Positions 1-9,816 of a stretch of 17,939 bases of DNA are shown piece after piece; position 1 is the stretch's first letter; each line of letters opens with the position of its first letter. Under the pieces are notes generated by a model, which worked only from the letters and a program-made list of their open reading frames with translations, ran no database searches and was not told the origin of the DNA. Source of the stretch: B21-G16 sp003644825 [NCBI: Candidatus Zhuqueibacterota bacterium]. Lineage in GTDB: Bacteria; SM23-31; B21-G16. The stretch lies in contig QNDJ01000005.1 of the NCBI GenBank assembly GCA_003644825.1, forward strand, positions 1-17,939, read 5' to 3'. A program made the position numbers and the translations under genes.

Positions 1-3000
1 CTTTAAATAATTACAGGCATATTTATTCATCTTTCTTAATATTAACAATATTCACATTATTTTTGTCAGGAAATGTATATTCAGAATCTCCTCAGGAATT
101 CCATTATGGAACAGGCACCTGGTCTTCTGATTCTCTTGGCAACCATCGTGCAGTCATTTCCATTTCAAAAAAAGCTGATGCGGTATATGTTCATATTCCC
201 TGGCGAAGAAGAGATTTCAATCCACAAAATAAAAACATCATTGTAATCGATGCAAAAACAGGCAACAGGATTAAAAACGTTTATCGTGTTGAAATCAATA
301 GAGAATTTGGTGATCTTATCATTCAACCTGAAACTGTTCCTGGGAAATATTATATTTACTATATGCCCTACATCTCAAAAGGAAGAAATTATCCAAAAGT
401 CAATTATCAGAAACCAGAAAATACTGCGCAGAAAGAATGGCTCCAGAAATATAATTTATTTCCTGATAGATTCAACAGAAAGGAAATAAACAAATTCCCT
501 GAAGCCAAACTGATTGAATTCCAGTCAATTAACAAATTCAACAGTTTTTATCCAATGGAGATTATCGCAACTTCCAGAGAGGTTAAAAACCTGATTAATA
601 AATTTCCAGAATCATCCTATCTTCTCTTTCCTGAAGATCGCTTAAATCCTATAAGGATGACTTCTGATTTACCTTACAAATGGATAAAAGACGGACCTTT
701 TCGACCTTTTAAAGGAAAACCTGCACCTGGAGAGTTCTACGCTTTTCAAATAGGTGTATATCCAATTAGCACAAACATAAGAGATATTAAAATACTTTTC
801 AGCGATTTAAAAAATAAAGAAGGTAACTTTTCAATTTCTGCATCTTCTTTTCGATGTTTCAACACTGGTGGAATAAACTGGAATGGTAAAAAATTCAAAA
901 AAGTTGTCTCTGTTGAAAAAGGTAAAGTTCAACCTTTATGGTTTGGCGTACAGATACCTCAAAATATACCACCTGGAAAATACAAAGGAAGTATTACCAT
1001 AATTCCAGAAGGATTGGAAAAGAGAACTGTTGAAATAACTTTAAACATTACTGATAAAATATTAAAAGATGCTGGTGACAGTGAGCCTTGGAGACATTCT
1101 CGATTACGATGGCTGGATTCTAAAATAGCTTTTGATGATGGAATAGTGCCGCCATTCACCCCAATGGAGGCAAGGAATAATACTGTAAGTTGTCTTGGAA
1201 GAGAGTTGACATTTGGAAAAAATGGATTACCTGTAAGTATAAAGAGTTTTTTTGCACCTGAGGTTACACATCTGATAGATAAAGGCAGGCAAATTTTATC
1301 CTCTCCAATAAAATTAATTGTAGAAGATTCGAATAGTAATATTTTGTCCTGGGAAAGTACAGGCTCCAAAATAATCAAAAAAAATGAAGGTGCTGTAGAA
1401 TGGAAATCCAGAAGCTCATCAGGTCCACTTGCTATGTATTGTAATGCCAGAATGGAATTTGATGGATTTGTTCAATTCAAAGTAAAGATAAAATCTTACA
1501 GAGATGTTAAGGTTAATGATATAAGGCTGGAAATCCCCATCTGGAAAGATGTAGCAAAATATATGATGGGGCTTGGTTTTAAAGGGGGATATATGCCTGC
1601 AAAATATGAATGGAAATGGGATGTAAAGAAAAATCAGGATGCTATCTGGATAGGTGATGTGAATGCCGGTTTACAGGTTAGTTTTAGAGGGGCAAATTAC
1701 TCTCGTCCTTTAAATACAAATTTTTACCAGTTAAAACCCCTTAATTTGCCTGTTTCCTGGTACAATAACGGTAAAGGAGGTTGTAAAATCCTTGAAATCA
1801 ATCAGAATATGGTGTTGATAAAAACTTACAGCGGTAGTCGAACTATACACACCGGGGAAGAATTACAGTTTAACTTTAACCTGCTATTGACCCCATTTAA
1901 GACCCTTGATACTAAAAATCACTGGAAAAATCGATATTTTCATAGCTTTAAATCTTTAGATGAGATTGCTAAAACAGGAGCAAATGTAATTAATGTTCAC
2001 CATGCTACCAGAATAAATCCTTATATTAACTATCCCTTTCTGAGACCAGAAGAGATGAAAAATTATATAGATGAAGCACATAAAAAAGGTTTTAAAGTTA
2101 AAATATATTATACAATTCGAGAGCTTTCCAATCATGCTCCTGAAATTTTTGCACTCAGGAGTTTAGGATTCGAAATATTTCCTGATGGACCGGGTGGTGG
2201 GTATTCCTGGCTGCAGGAACATCTTGGCTCAAATTATATAAAGGGATGGTTTGTTCCCAAACTAAAAGATGCAGCTATAATTAATAGCGGAATGTCTCGA
2301 TGGCATAATTATTACCTTGAAGGTTTAAACTGGCTTACCAGAAATGTAGGCATAGATGGATTATATATTGATGACGTGGCATTTGACCGCACAACTATGA
2401 AACGTGTTAGAAAAATTCTTGATCGCAATCGCAAAGGAGCTTTAATCGATTTACATTCTGCCAATCAGTATAATCCGAGGGATGGATTTGCCAGCAGCGC
2501 CAATCTTTACTTTGAGCATTTTCCCTATCTGAATCGGATCTGGTTTGGGGAATATTTTGACTACAATTCTTCTCCAGACTACTGGCTTATTGAAATATCA
2601 GGTATTCCATTTGGAGTAATGGGTGAAATGTTGCAGGGTGGTGGTAACCCCTGGCGTGGGATAATTTACGGAATGACTTCTCGACTTCCATGGGCAGGTA
2701 ATCCGACAAACATCTGGAAAGTATGGGACGAATTCGGCATAAAGGATAGCAAAATGGTCGGATACTGGTCTCCCTACTGTCCTGTAAAAACCAATCATAA
2801 AGATATACTTGCAACAGCCTATGTCAAAAACGGAAAAACACTTGTTTCAATAGCAAGCTGGGCAAAAGAAAAGGTTAATTGTATCCTTAAAATAAACTGG
2901 AATTATATAAGAATTAATCCTGAAAAGGCAGTAATTTCAGCTCCTTTTATTAAGGATTTTCAGAGTCAGGCTATCTTTAAACCAGATGACGAAATACCTG

Positions 3001-3044
3001 TTCAATCAGGTAAAGGATGGTTACTAATTATTAGTGAAAGATAA
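1..3044 (+). CDS. Putative secreted glycoside hydrolase, GH123/DUF6067-like (5' end outside window)
   Basis: Likely a secreted carbohydrate-active enzyme. The frame stays open to the left edge. An alternative TTG start at 63 is possible, but the 20 codons before it encode a hydrophobic stretch (including FLILTIFTLFL, then a likely cleavage after NVYS). This is the core of a Sec signal peptide, so the true start lies a few codons before the window. The visible part is about 1,014 codons. The N-terminal half looks like beta-sandwich modules. The C-terminal third (roughly nt 1950-2900) looks like a TIM-barrel hydrolase, with the segment DGLYIDDVAFDR (Asp-Asp codons at 2370-2375) near the end of a predicted strand. 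From memory this resembles the DUF6067 proteins related to GH123, but the substrate cannot be read from sequence. The next gene begins 61 bases downstream and encodes an exported peptidase, in keeping with a degradative cluster. The family assignment is moderately sure; the catalytic residues are not assigned. Confidence 0.65.
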   Translation, partial: LNNYRHIYSSFLILTIFTLFLSGNVYSESPQEFHYGTGTWSSDSLGNHRAVISISKKADAVYVHIPWRRRDFNPQNKNIIVIDAKTGNRIKNVYRVEINREFGDLIIQPETVPGKYYIYYMPYISKGRNYPKVNYQKPENTAQKEWLQKYNLFPDRFNRKEINKFPEAKLIEFQSINKFNSFYPMEIIATSREVKNLINKFPESSYLLFPEDRLNPIRMTSDLPYKWIKDGPFRPFKGKPAPGEFYAFQIGVYPISTNIRDIKILFSDLKNKEGNFSISASSFRCFNTGGINWNGKKFKKVVSVEKGKVQPLWFGVQIPQNIPPGKYKGSITIIPEGLEKRTVEITLNITDKILKDAGDSEPWRHSRLRWLDSKIAFDDGIVPPFTPMEARNNTVSCLGRELTFGKNGLPVSIKSFFAPEVTHLIDKGRQILSSPIKLIVEDSNSNILSWESTGSKIIKKNEGAVEWKSRSSSGPLAMYCNARMEFDGFVQFKVKIKSYRDVKVNDIRLEIPIWKDVAKYMMGLGFKGGYMPAKYEWKWDVKKNQDAIWIGDVNAGLQVSFRGANYSRPLNTNFYQLKPLNLPVSWYNNGKGGCKILEINQNMVLIKTYSGSRTIHTGEELQFNFNLLLTPFKTLDTKNHWKNRYFHSFKSLDEIAKTGANVINVHHATRINPYINYPFLRPEEMKNYIDEAHKKGFKVKIYYTIRELSNHAPEIFALRSLGFEIFPDGPGGGYSWLQEHLGSNYIKGWFVPKLKDAAIINSGMSRWHNYYLEGLNWLTRNVGIDGLYIDDVAFDRTTMKRVRKILDRNRKGALIDLHSANQYNPRDGFASSANLYFEHFPYLNRIWFGEYFDYNSSPDYWLIEISGIPFGVMGEMLQGGGNPWRGIIYGMTSRLPWAGNPTNIWKVWDEFGIKDSKMVGYWSPYCPVKTNHKDILATAYVKNGKTLVSIASWAKEKVNCILKINWNYIRINPEKAVISAPFIKDFQSQAIFKPDDEIPVQSGKGWLLIISER

Positions 3045-3090
3045 TTATTTTTACTTAATTAAAATCTTTATTTGCTCATTTATTTATAAA

Positions 3091-3096
3091 AAGGAG
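3091..3096 (+). promoter_or_regulatory. Ribosome binding site setting the dipeptidyl peptidase start
   Basis: AAGGAG lies nine bases before the ATG at 3106. It favours this ATG over the in-frame GTG at 3034, which overlaps the end of the preceding gene. Starting at 3106 also places a signal peptide at the extreme N-terminus. Confidence 0.7.
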
Positions 3097-3105
3097 ATTT
3101 CATAT

Positions 3106-5367
3106 ATGAAACGCAGGATTTCTTTTTACGTTTTGTTCATTTTTATTTTTACCTTTTCATATTCCAGAGCTCAGGTTAAAGATCGGTCTTTATTAACCCT
3201 TGAACGAATATTCAGCTCAAGAGAGTTTTCCCCTGAGCGTTTTGGGCCTGCAAAATGGTTCAATAACGGTAATGGTTATACAACACTGGAACCTACAAAA
3301 TTTGCCCCCAATGGAATGGATATAGTACTTTATGATAACGAAACCGGAAAACGCAGAATACTGGTATCAGCAGACAAATTAATTCCGGCTGGAAAAACTT
3401 CTCCATTAAATATCAGTAATTATTTCTGGTCATCTGATGGAAATAGATTGTTGATATTTACAAATACAAAACGGGTCTGGCGTAGGAATACACGGGGTGA
3501 TTACTGGATTCTTGACCTCAAAACCGACGAACTCTGGAAACTTGGAGGTAATGCTAAGCCTTCCACCCTGATGTTTGCCACATTTTCCCCTGATGGGAAA
3601 AAAGTAGCTTATGTCTGTGAAAAAAACCTCTTTGTTCAGGATTTAACAAATAAACAAATAACTCAATTAACATCAGATGGTGGTAAAAATATTATCAACG
3701 GGACATCTGACTGGGTCTATGAAGAGGAATTTTCACTCAGAAATGGATTTCGATGGAGCCCCGATAGTAAGCTAATCGCATACTGGCAGTTCAACACCGA
3801 GGGAGTAAGAATTTTTTATCTGATAAATTATACCGATTCTCTCTATCCAGTACTCAAACCTATACCTTATCCAAAAGCAGGAACCACAAATTCTGCCTGT
3901 CGTGTAGGTGTTGTAAATGTTAATGGAGGTAAAACAATCTGGATGAAAGTGCCGGGTGACCCGAGAAATAACTATATACCACGAATGGAATGGGCTGATA
4001 ACTCAAAAGAAATTGTTATACAGCATTTAAACAGGCTCCAGAACACAAACCAGGTCATATTATGTAATGCTTACACTGGCGAAGTTAATACAATATATAC
4101 TGACCACGATGATGCCTGGGTTGAAGTTGTAAACAACATCCGCTGGATCGATAATGGAAAATATTTTATATGGGTAAGTGAACAGGATGGATGGAGACAC
4201 ATATATTCAATTTCAAGGACAGGAGAAAAGGTAAAACTTATAACACCTGGCTCTTTTGACATAATAAATATCAGCAGTATCGATGAAAAAAATGGATGGT
4301 TATATTACATTGCTTCACCTAACAATCCAATACAGCGGTATCTTTTCAGGGTTCCCCTCGATGGTAGTGGCAAATACGAGCAATTAACCCCTGCAGACCA
4401 GAAAGGTACCCATAATTATCAAATATCACCAAACTCTCGATGGGCTTTTCATACATATTCATCCTTTGATGAACCACCCATAACAGAGCTTATCAGGTTG
4501 CCTGAACATACAACAGTCAGAATACTTGTTGATAACTCAAAACTTCGCACTAAGGTACACGCATTAAAAAGATTACCTACAGAATTCTTCAGAGTTGATA
4601 TTGGAAAAGGCATTAAGCTTGATGCCTGGATGATAAAACCCTATAATTTTGATCCTTCTATGCGTTATCCTCTTCTTTTTCATGTATACGGTGAACCGGC
4701 AGGTCAAACTGTTCTTGATAGATGGGGTGGAACTCGCTATCTGTGGCATCAAATGCTTGCTCAGCAGGGTTATCTCGTAATGAGTGTAGATAATCGGGGA
4801 ACACCAGCACCCAGGGGAAGAAACTGGCGAAAGTGTATCTACAGAAAAATAGGAATTATTGCCTCTATAGACCAGGCAGCAGCTGCAAAAGCAATAATTA
4901 AAAAATTCCCATTTGTAGACCCTGAAAGAATTGGTATTTGGGGATGGAGTGGAGGAGGCTCGATGACTTTAAATATGCTTTTCAGATATCCCGATATTTA
5001 TCGAACAGGTATGTCCGTTGCACCCGTTAGTAATCAGAGATATTACGATACCATATATCAGGAACGTTATATGGGACTCCCTGAAGATAACCCTGAAGGT
5101 TATAAAAACGGTTCACCAATTACTTTTGCTCATCAATTAAAAGGAAATCTACTTATAGTGCACGGAACTGGCGACGATAATGTTCACTTTCAGAGCACTG
5201 AAGCTGTTGTTAATGAATTAATTAAACATAATAAAAAATTCACAATGATGGCTTATCCTAATCGAAGCCACGGAATATATGAAGGGAAAAATACTACTAA
5301 ACATCTTTTTGAACTATTAACACGATACTTAAAGGAAAATCTTCCTGCTGGTCCAGTAGCAAAATAA
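3106..5367 (+). CDS. Dipeptidyl peptidase IV, S9 family serine peptidase
   Basis: Removes dipeptides from the N-termini of peptides, preferring proline or alanine at the second position, probably in the periplasm or on the cell surface. The 753-residue protein starts with a Sec signal peptide (MKRRISFYVLFIFIFTFSYS, then RAQ). It continues with an N-terminal beta-propeller (about 60-500) and a C-terminal alpha/beta hydrolase domain (about 545-750). The catalytic triad is visible: Ser615 in GWSGGG, Asp690 in GTGDDNVHF and His722 in NRSHGI. The run EEE at 206-208 in DWVYEEEF matches the double-Glu motif that binds the substrate's free amino group in DPP-IV, which separates it from other S9 subfamilies. 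Length is normal for bacterial DPP-IV. The reading frame can be extended to a GTG at 3034, but the ribosome site and signal peptide argue for 3106. It follows the hydrolase gene by 61 bases and may be co-transcribed with it. Confidence 0.93.
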   Translation: MKRRISFYVLFIFIFTFSYSRAQVKDRSLLTLERIFSSREFSPERFGPAKWFNNGNGYTTLEPTKFAPNGMDIVLYDNETGKRRILVSADKLIPAGKTSPLNISNYFWSSDGNRLLIFTNTKRVWRRNTRGDYWILDLKTDELWKLGGNAKPSTLMFATFSPDGKKVAYVCEKNLFVQDLTNKQITQLTSDGGKNIINGTSDWVYEEEFSLRNGFRWSPDSKLIAYWQFNTEGVRIFYLINYTDSLYPVLKPIPYPKAGTTNSACRVGVVNVNGGKTIWMKVPGDPRNNYIPRMEWADNSKEIVIQHLNRLQNTNQVILCNAYTGEVNTIYTDHDDAWVEVVNNIRWIDNGKYFIWVSEQDGWRHIYSISRTGEKVKLITPGSFDIINISSIDEKNGWLYYIASPNNPIQRYLFRVPLDGSGKYEQLTPADQKGTHNYQISPNSRWAFHTYSSFDEPPITELIRLPEHTTVRILVDNSKLRTKVHALKRLPTEFFRVDIGKGIKLDAWMIKPYNFDPSMRYPLLFHVYGEPAGQTVLDRWGGTRYLWHQMLAQQGYLVMSVDNRGTPAPRGRNWRKCIYRKIGIIASIDQAAAAKAIIKKFPFVDPERIGIWGWSGGGSMTLNMLFRYPDIYRTGMSVAPVSNQRYYDTIYQERYMGLPEDNPEGYKNGSPITFAHQLKGNLLIVHGTGDDNVHFQSTEAVVNELIKHNKKFTMMAYPNRSHGIYEGKNTTKHLFELLTRYLKENLPAGPVAK

Positions 5368-5416
5368 TAAAACATAGAAATTAAATTACCTTTAATAAAA
5401 ATAGGAGGAGAATAAA

Positions 5417-8074
5417 ATGAATTCATTACGATTATTTTCACACGTAAAAATACCGTTTACACTGTTTATCATTTTATCTATCATTTTTGTTAGTGTTCCT
5501 CTTTTTTCACAAAAAGTAATTAAATCTACTCCGCCTGAACTCAGGTTAAAATGGTATGAAGACCATCTTGCTATGAAAGAACAATCGAAGTTCAAAAATT
5601 TGAAATGGCAATTCTTAGGTCCAACAAATATAAGTGGACGATGTACTGATATTGCAGTTGTATCACCTAAAGGTAAAAATTACACTATTTACGCAGCTTC
5701 TGCGTCTGGTGGTGTCTGGAAAACTGTTAATGAAGGAACAACCTGGGAACCTGTGTTTGAAAATGGTCCATCAACATCCGTGGGTGATGTAACAATTGCA
5801 CCTTCCAATCAGAATATTGTCTGGATAGGACTCGGAGAAGCAAACATTTTCCGAAGTTCAATGGCAGGTGCAGGTGTATATAAATCCACAAACGGTGGTA
5901 AAACCTGGAAATATATGGGGCTTGCAGGCACTCACACAATTCCAAGAATTGTTATCCATCCGAAAAATCCGGATATTGTTTATGTTGCAGCATCGGGACA
6001 CGAATGGACTAATAACAAAGAACGGGGCGTCTATAAAACAACCAACGGTGGTAAAACCTGGGAAAAAGTTCTGTATATTAATGAAAAAACAGGTGCTATT
6101 GACCTGGTGATGGACCCGTCAGACCCAAACACACTTTATGCAGCAACCTGGCAGAGAATAAGAAAACACTGGAATGACCCGAGAAATGAACCAGGATACT
6201 CAGGTAGCAGTATCTACAAAACAACTGATGCTGGTAAAAACTGGAAAGAAATAGCAAACGGTCTTCCCCCGGCAGAATATAGAGGAAGGATAGGTATAGA
6301 TATATCGAAATCCAATCCGAATGTTCTTTATGCTTTCATCGATAACTATGAACTGGCAAAAAAAGCAAAAAAAGGTGAACTGGATTCTTATGGACGCCCC
6401 AAAAAAGGCACAATAAAAGGTGCTGAAGTCTACAGAACAGATGATAAAGGAGAAACCTGGAGAAAAGTAAGCCAGTCTAACCAGTATATGGAACGTCTTT
6501 CGGCGACTTATGGATGGGTATTCGGTCAGATTCGAGTTGACCCTAATGATGAAAATACTATTTATGTTATGGGACTTGCTTTGAACCAGTCAAAAGATGG
6601 CGGAAAAACATTCCATCCTCTGAGGGGAATGCACGGAGACCATCACGGCTTGTGGATTGACCCTGATAATTCAAACTACCTCGCTAATACTAATGATGGT
6701 GGTGTTTCCATCTCTTATGATGGGGGAAAAAACTGGAGAAGTTTCACAACCAACCTCCCGGCAGTTCAATTTTTTAATATTGCCTATGATATGGACAAAC
6801 CCTTTCATGTTTATGGTTCTATTCAGGACCACGGTAGCAGAAGAGGAATTGTCGACCTTAGCAGGGGCAGAGACCAGATTCCTGCTGTCGAATTTACAAG
6901 TGCTCCCGGTGGAGAAGGATGCAGTCATGCTGTTGACCCCACTAACCCTAATATTGTTTATTCTGCTGGATTTTATGGCAGAATTCAAAGGTCGGAACTT
7001 GTAAACGGCCAGTGGAAAACAGTTTCAATAGTTCCAAAAGTTAAAAAAGGTGAACCACCACTCAGGGGACAGTGGAGAGCACCATTTATTATCTCTCCCC
7101 ACAACCCGCGTATTATTTATCATGGTATGCAATATCTATTTCGTTCAATGAACAGGGGAGATTCCTGGGAAAGAATAAGTCCGGACCTCACGTATAATGA
7201 TAAAAATGAAATGGGCGATATTCCATACCATACAATTTTTGCAATTTCGGAATCACCATTAAAATTCGGGCTTATATATGTTGGAACTGATGATGGAAAA
7301 GTTCACATAACAAAAGATGGTGGAATCCACTGGACTGAAATAATGGAAGGACTGCCCTATAGAAAATGGGTATCCAGCATCTGTGCCTCTGCTTTTGATG
7401 AAGGTACAGTATATATGTCGCAAAATGGTAAAAGAGACGATGACTTCGCCGCATATCTGTGGAAATCAACCGATTATGGTAAAACCTGGATTGATATTTC
7501 TAATAATATTCCCTGTGGTCCGATTAACGTAATAAAAGAAGACCCGAAAAACAAAAATGTACTGTATGTCGGAACAGACATTGGAGCTTATGTTTCAGTA
7601 AATGGCGGAAAAACCTGGCATATCCTTGGTGGAAACCTTCCCTCTACTTTTGTCCATGACCTTATTATTCACCCGCGAGATGACATCCTGGTCATTGCAA
7701 CCCACGGAAGAGGGATGTTCGCAATGGATGTTAGATACCTGCAAAAACTAACAGAAGAAATACTCAGCAAAGATGTTCATCTGTTCAAAATCGAACCTGC
7801 TAAATTACCCAGATGGAGAGGAAGAGGCAAAATAAATGGAATCATAAATTATTATTTAAAAGAACCTCAGAAGGTTTCAATTACAATAACAGATAAATCA
7901 GACAAAACTATAAAAGAGCTAAAAGCAACCGGCGATGCAGGATTAAATGTGGTTATATGGGATTTAACAACAAATGAAAACAAATTTGTAAAACCCGGTA
8001 TTTACAATGTAAAAATTTCCGCTGGAACTGTTAAACTGGAAGAAAAAATTGAGGTTAAAAAATTCAGTTTATAG
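5417..8074 (+). CDS. Secreted Asp-box (BNR) beta-propeller protein, sortilin/VPS10-like
   Basis: An 885-residue exported protein of unknown exact function, of the kind usually annotated as BNR-repeat glycosyl hydrolase or VPS10/sortilin-like. A good ribosome site (AGGAGGA, 5403-5409) precedes the ATG. The first 31 residues form a signal peptide (hydrophobic core FTLFIILSIIFVSVPLF, then SQ). From about residue 100 to 735 I count at least eleven Asp-box type motifs, such as STNGGKTW, TTDAGKNW, TDDKGETW and SVNGGKTW, each at a beta-hairpin of a predicted propeller, probably two propellers. The DNA under two neighbouring boxes is identical over 18 bases (5891-5908 and 6044-6061). The last ~100 residues (ending around KPGIYNVKI) resemble a FlgD-type Ig domain. 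No sialidase RIP motif or catalytic set was recognised, so binding or scaffolding is as likely as enzymatic activity. It sits 49 bases after the DPP-IV gene. Confidence 0.85.
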   Translation: MNSLRLFSHVKIPFTLFIILSIIFVSVPLFSQKVIKSTPPELRLKWYEDHLAMKEQSKFKNLKWQFLGPTNISGRCTDIAVVSPKGKNYTIYAASASGGVWKTVNEGTTWEPVFENGPSTSVGDVTIAPSNQNIVWIGLGEANIFRSSMAGAGVYKSTNGGKTWKYMGLAGTHTIPRIVIHPKNPDIVYVAASGHEWTNNKERGVYKTTNGGKTWEKVLYINEKTGAIDLVMDPSDPNTLYAATWQRIRKHWNDPRNEPGYSGSSIYKTTDAGKNWKEIANGLPPAEYRGRIGIDISKSNPNVLYAFIDNYELAKKAKKGELDSYGRPKKGTIKGAEVYRTDDKGETWRKVSQSNQYMERLSATYGWVFGQIRVDPNDENTIYVMGLALNQSKDGGKTFHPLRGMHGDHHGLWIDPDNSNYLANTNDGGVSISYDGGKNWRSFTTNLPAVQFFNIAYDMDKPFHVYGSIQDHGSRRGIVDLSRGRDQIPAVEFTSAPGGEGCSHAVDPTNPNIVYSAGFYGRIQRSELVNGQWKTVSIVPKVKKGEPPLRGQWRAPFIISPHNPRIIYHGMQYLFRSMNRGDSWERISPDLTYNDKNEMGDIPYHTIFAISESPLKFGLIYVGTDDGKVHITKDGGIHWTEIMEGLPYRKWVSSICASAFDEGTVYMSQNGKRDDDFAAYLWKSTDYGKTWIDISNNIPCGPINVIKEDPKNKNVLYVGTDIGAYVSVNGGKTWHILGGNLPSTFVHDLIIHPRDDILVIATHGRGMFAMDVRYLQKLTEEILSKDVHLFKIEPAKLPRWRGRGKINGIINYYLKEPQKVSITITDKSDKTIKELKATGDAGLNVVIWDLTTNENKFVKPGIYNVKISAGTVKLEEKIEVKKFSL

Positions 8075-8091
8075 AATCATAAATTTAAAAA

Positions 8092-8124
8092 TGCCTGTCC
8101 TGTTGTTTATTCACAGGACAGGCA
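8092..8124 (-). terminator. Rho-independent terminator, T-tract on the minus strand
   Basis: A perfect 12-base-pair inverted repeat (TGCCTGTCCTGT and its complement, arms 8092-8103 and 8113-8124) encloses a 9-base loop. On the minus strand it is followed by TTTTT (8091-8087), AAA and TTT, the form of an intrinsic terminator. On the plus strand the stem is followed by GTAATC with no T-run. It lies 17 bases after the Asp-box gene stop. It may still end or stabilise that plus-strand transcript as a hairpin, but the better fit is termination of leftward transcription. Confidence 0.6.
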
Positions 8125-8205
8125 GTAATCTACCCGACTGAAGCAATTTAAATGATGAAAAACTTTTACAATAGTTTTTAACATTATTTATATGGGAAGT
8201 TAACT

Positions 8206-9816
8206 ATGAAAAAACAGGGTAAAACTCGTAGAGATTTCTTAAAAATTACAGGTGCTGGTGCAGCAGCATTAATTCTGCCTGATTATTTTATAATAAGCAA
8301 AAAGAATAAAAAACAACCAAACATTCTGTTCATTATGTCTGATGACCATACCTGTCAGGCTATAGGATGTTATGGAAGCAAAATTAATAAAACACCCAAT
8401 ATCGATAGAATCGCAGAAGAAGGAATACGTTTCAATAATTGTTTCTGCACCAACTCAATCTGTGCACCAAGCAGAGCTGTCATTTTAACCGGTAAATATA
8501 ACCATATTAATGGGGTGATTGACAATAGTACCGTTTTTGATAACAGTCAGGAAACATTTCCTAAAATATTACAAAAAGCAGGTTATCAGACAGCAATTAT
8601 TGGTAAATGGCATCTTAAAAGCGAGCCAACAGGTTTTGATTACTGGAATATCCTTCCCGGGCAGGGAGACTATTATAATCCCGACTTTATAGAAATGGGA
8701 GACAGAAAAAATTATATCGGATATGTTACAAACCTGATAACTGATTTTTCTTTAAACTGGTTAAAAAATAGGGACACTGAAAAACCTTTCTGCCTGATGA
8801 TGCATCATAAAGCAACTCATCGAAACTGGATGCCGGAAACAAAATATCTGAACCTATTTAATGATGTAAACATTCCAAAACCTGAAACTTTTTATGATGA
8901 TTACAGAACCCGCAGTGATGCTGCCCGACAACAGGAAATGTCTATAATTAAAAACCTTAATTATGCCTGGGATTTAAAGATACCAGCAACCGGTAAAAAA
9001 GAAAAACTAAACTGGGGTGAGAGAGCCCTCAATAATAAATTGAAAAGACTTACAAAAGAACAGCTGGAAGCCTGGAATCAGGCTTATGGTCCCAAAAATG
9101 AAGCCTTCAAAAAGGCAAACCTAAAAGGAAAAGACCTGGATGATTGGAAATATCAAAGGTTCATTAAAGATTATCTAAGATGTGTTGTATCAATCGATGA
9201 TAGCATAGGTAGAATTTTTGATTATCTCGACAGGACGGGACTTGCTGAAAATACTATAGTAATCTATACATCAGATCAGGGATTCTATCTTGGAGAACAT
9301 GGATGGTTTGATAAAAGATTTATGTATGAAGAATCACTCAGAATGCCATTAATCATCAGATACCCTGAAAAAATAAATGCTGGAACTGTAAATAATGATA
9401 TGGTTCTAAACCTGGATTTTGCTCCAACATTCCTTGATTATGCCGGGGCAGATATACCTGAAAGTATGCAGGGTCACTCTATGAAACCCATTCTAAGTGG
9501 AAAAACACCCGAAAACTGGAGAAAATCTATGTATTATCATTATTATGAATACCCTGCAGTTCATAGCGTGAAAAGACACTACGGAATAAGAACTCAACGA
9601 TACAAACTCATTCACTTTTATTACGATATAGAAGCATGGGAACTATATGACCTGAAAAATGACCCCCATGAATTGAATAATCTATATGGTAATCCTGAAT
9701 ACAAAGACATTGTTAAAAGACTCAAAAGGGAACTGAATGAATTAAGAAAAAAATATGGAGATTCCGATGAATTAACCAGAAAGTTCTTAAAAAAAGCACT
9801 GAACAAAAAACGATAG
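8206..9816 (+). CDS. Tat-exported type I sulfatase, N-acetylglucosamine-6-sulfatase-like
   Basis: Hydrolyses sulfate esters, probably on a glycan such as a glycosaminoglycan, mucin or algal polysaccharide. The 536-residue protein begins with a twin-arginine signal (T-R-R-D-F-L-K at 7-13, then a hydrophobic stretch to about 30), so it is exported folded. The type I sulfatase signature C-x-P-S-R is present as CAPSR. Cys86 is the residue converted to formylglycine by a maturase (FGE or anSME), neither of which is in this window. Asp46-Asp47 and Asp357-Gln358 (in SDQGFYLGEHG) fit the metal site. The block after Asp357 (FDKRFMYEESLRMPL) is typical of bacterial sulfatases annotated as N-acetylglucosamine-6-sulfatase; substrate specificity is inferred only. 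A GGGAAG ribosome site precedes the ATG. It stands 131 bases from the Asp-box gene, so it may have its own promoter. It converges with the minus-strand operon, with 31 bases between the stops. Confidence 0.92.
   Translation: MKKQGKTRRDFLKITGAGAAALILPDYFIISKKNKKQPNILFIMSDDHTCQAIGCYGSKINKTPNIDRIAEEGIRFNNCFCTNSICAPSRAVILTGKYNHINGVIDNSTVFDNSQETFPKILQKAGYQTAIIGKWHLKSEPTGFDYWNILPGQGDYYNPDFIEMGDRKNYIGYVTNLITDFSLNWLKNRDTEKPFCLMMHHKATHRNWMPETKYLNLFNDVNIPKPETFYDDYRTRSDAARQQEMSIIKNLNYAWDLKIPATGKKEKLNWGERALNNKLKRLTKEQLEAWNQAYGPKNEAFKKANLKGKDLDDWKYQRFIKDYLRCVVSIDDSIGRIFDYLDRTGLAENTIVIYTSDQGFYLGEHGWFDKRFMYEESLRMPLIIRYPEKINAGTVNNDMVLNLDFAPTFLDYAGADIPESMQGHSMKPILSGKTPENWRKSMYYHYYEYPAVHSVKRHYGIRTQRYKLIHFYYDIEAWELYDLKNDPHELNNLYGNPEYKDIVKRLKRELNELRKKYGDSDELTRKFLKKALNKKR

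Noticed and set aside
63-65. TTG as the start of the first gene
   Set aside because: It falls inside the hydrophobic core of a signal peptide that continues upstream in the same open frame, so the real start is before the window.
959-1378. Long antisense open frame inside the first gene
   Set aside because: It has no family resemblance or ribosome site and is explained as a shadow of the strongly coding plus-strand frame.
3034-3105. In-frame GTG extension of the dipeptidyl peptidase gene
   Set aside because: It overlaps the end of the preceding gene, lacks a ribosome site and would bury the signal peptide 24 residues inside the protein. The ATG at 3106 has AAGGAG nine bases before it.
8125-8205. 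Promoter for the sulfatase gene
   Set aside because: TTTACA at 8165 has no good -10 partner at a 16-18 base spacing, only AT-rich partial matches, so a promoter here is possible but not supported.
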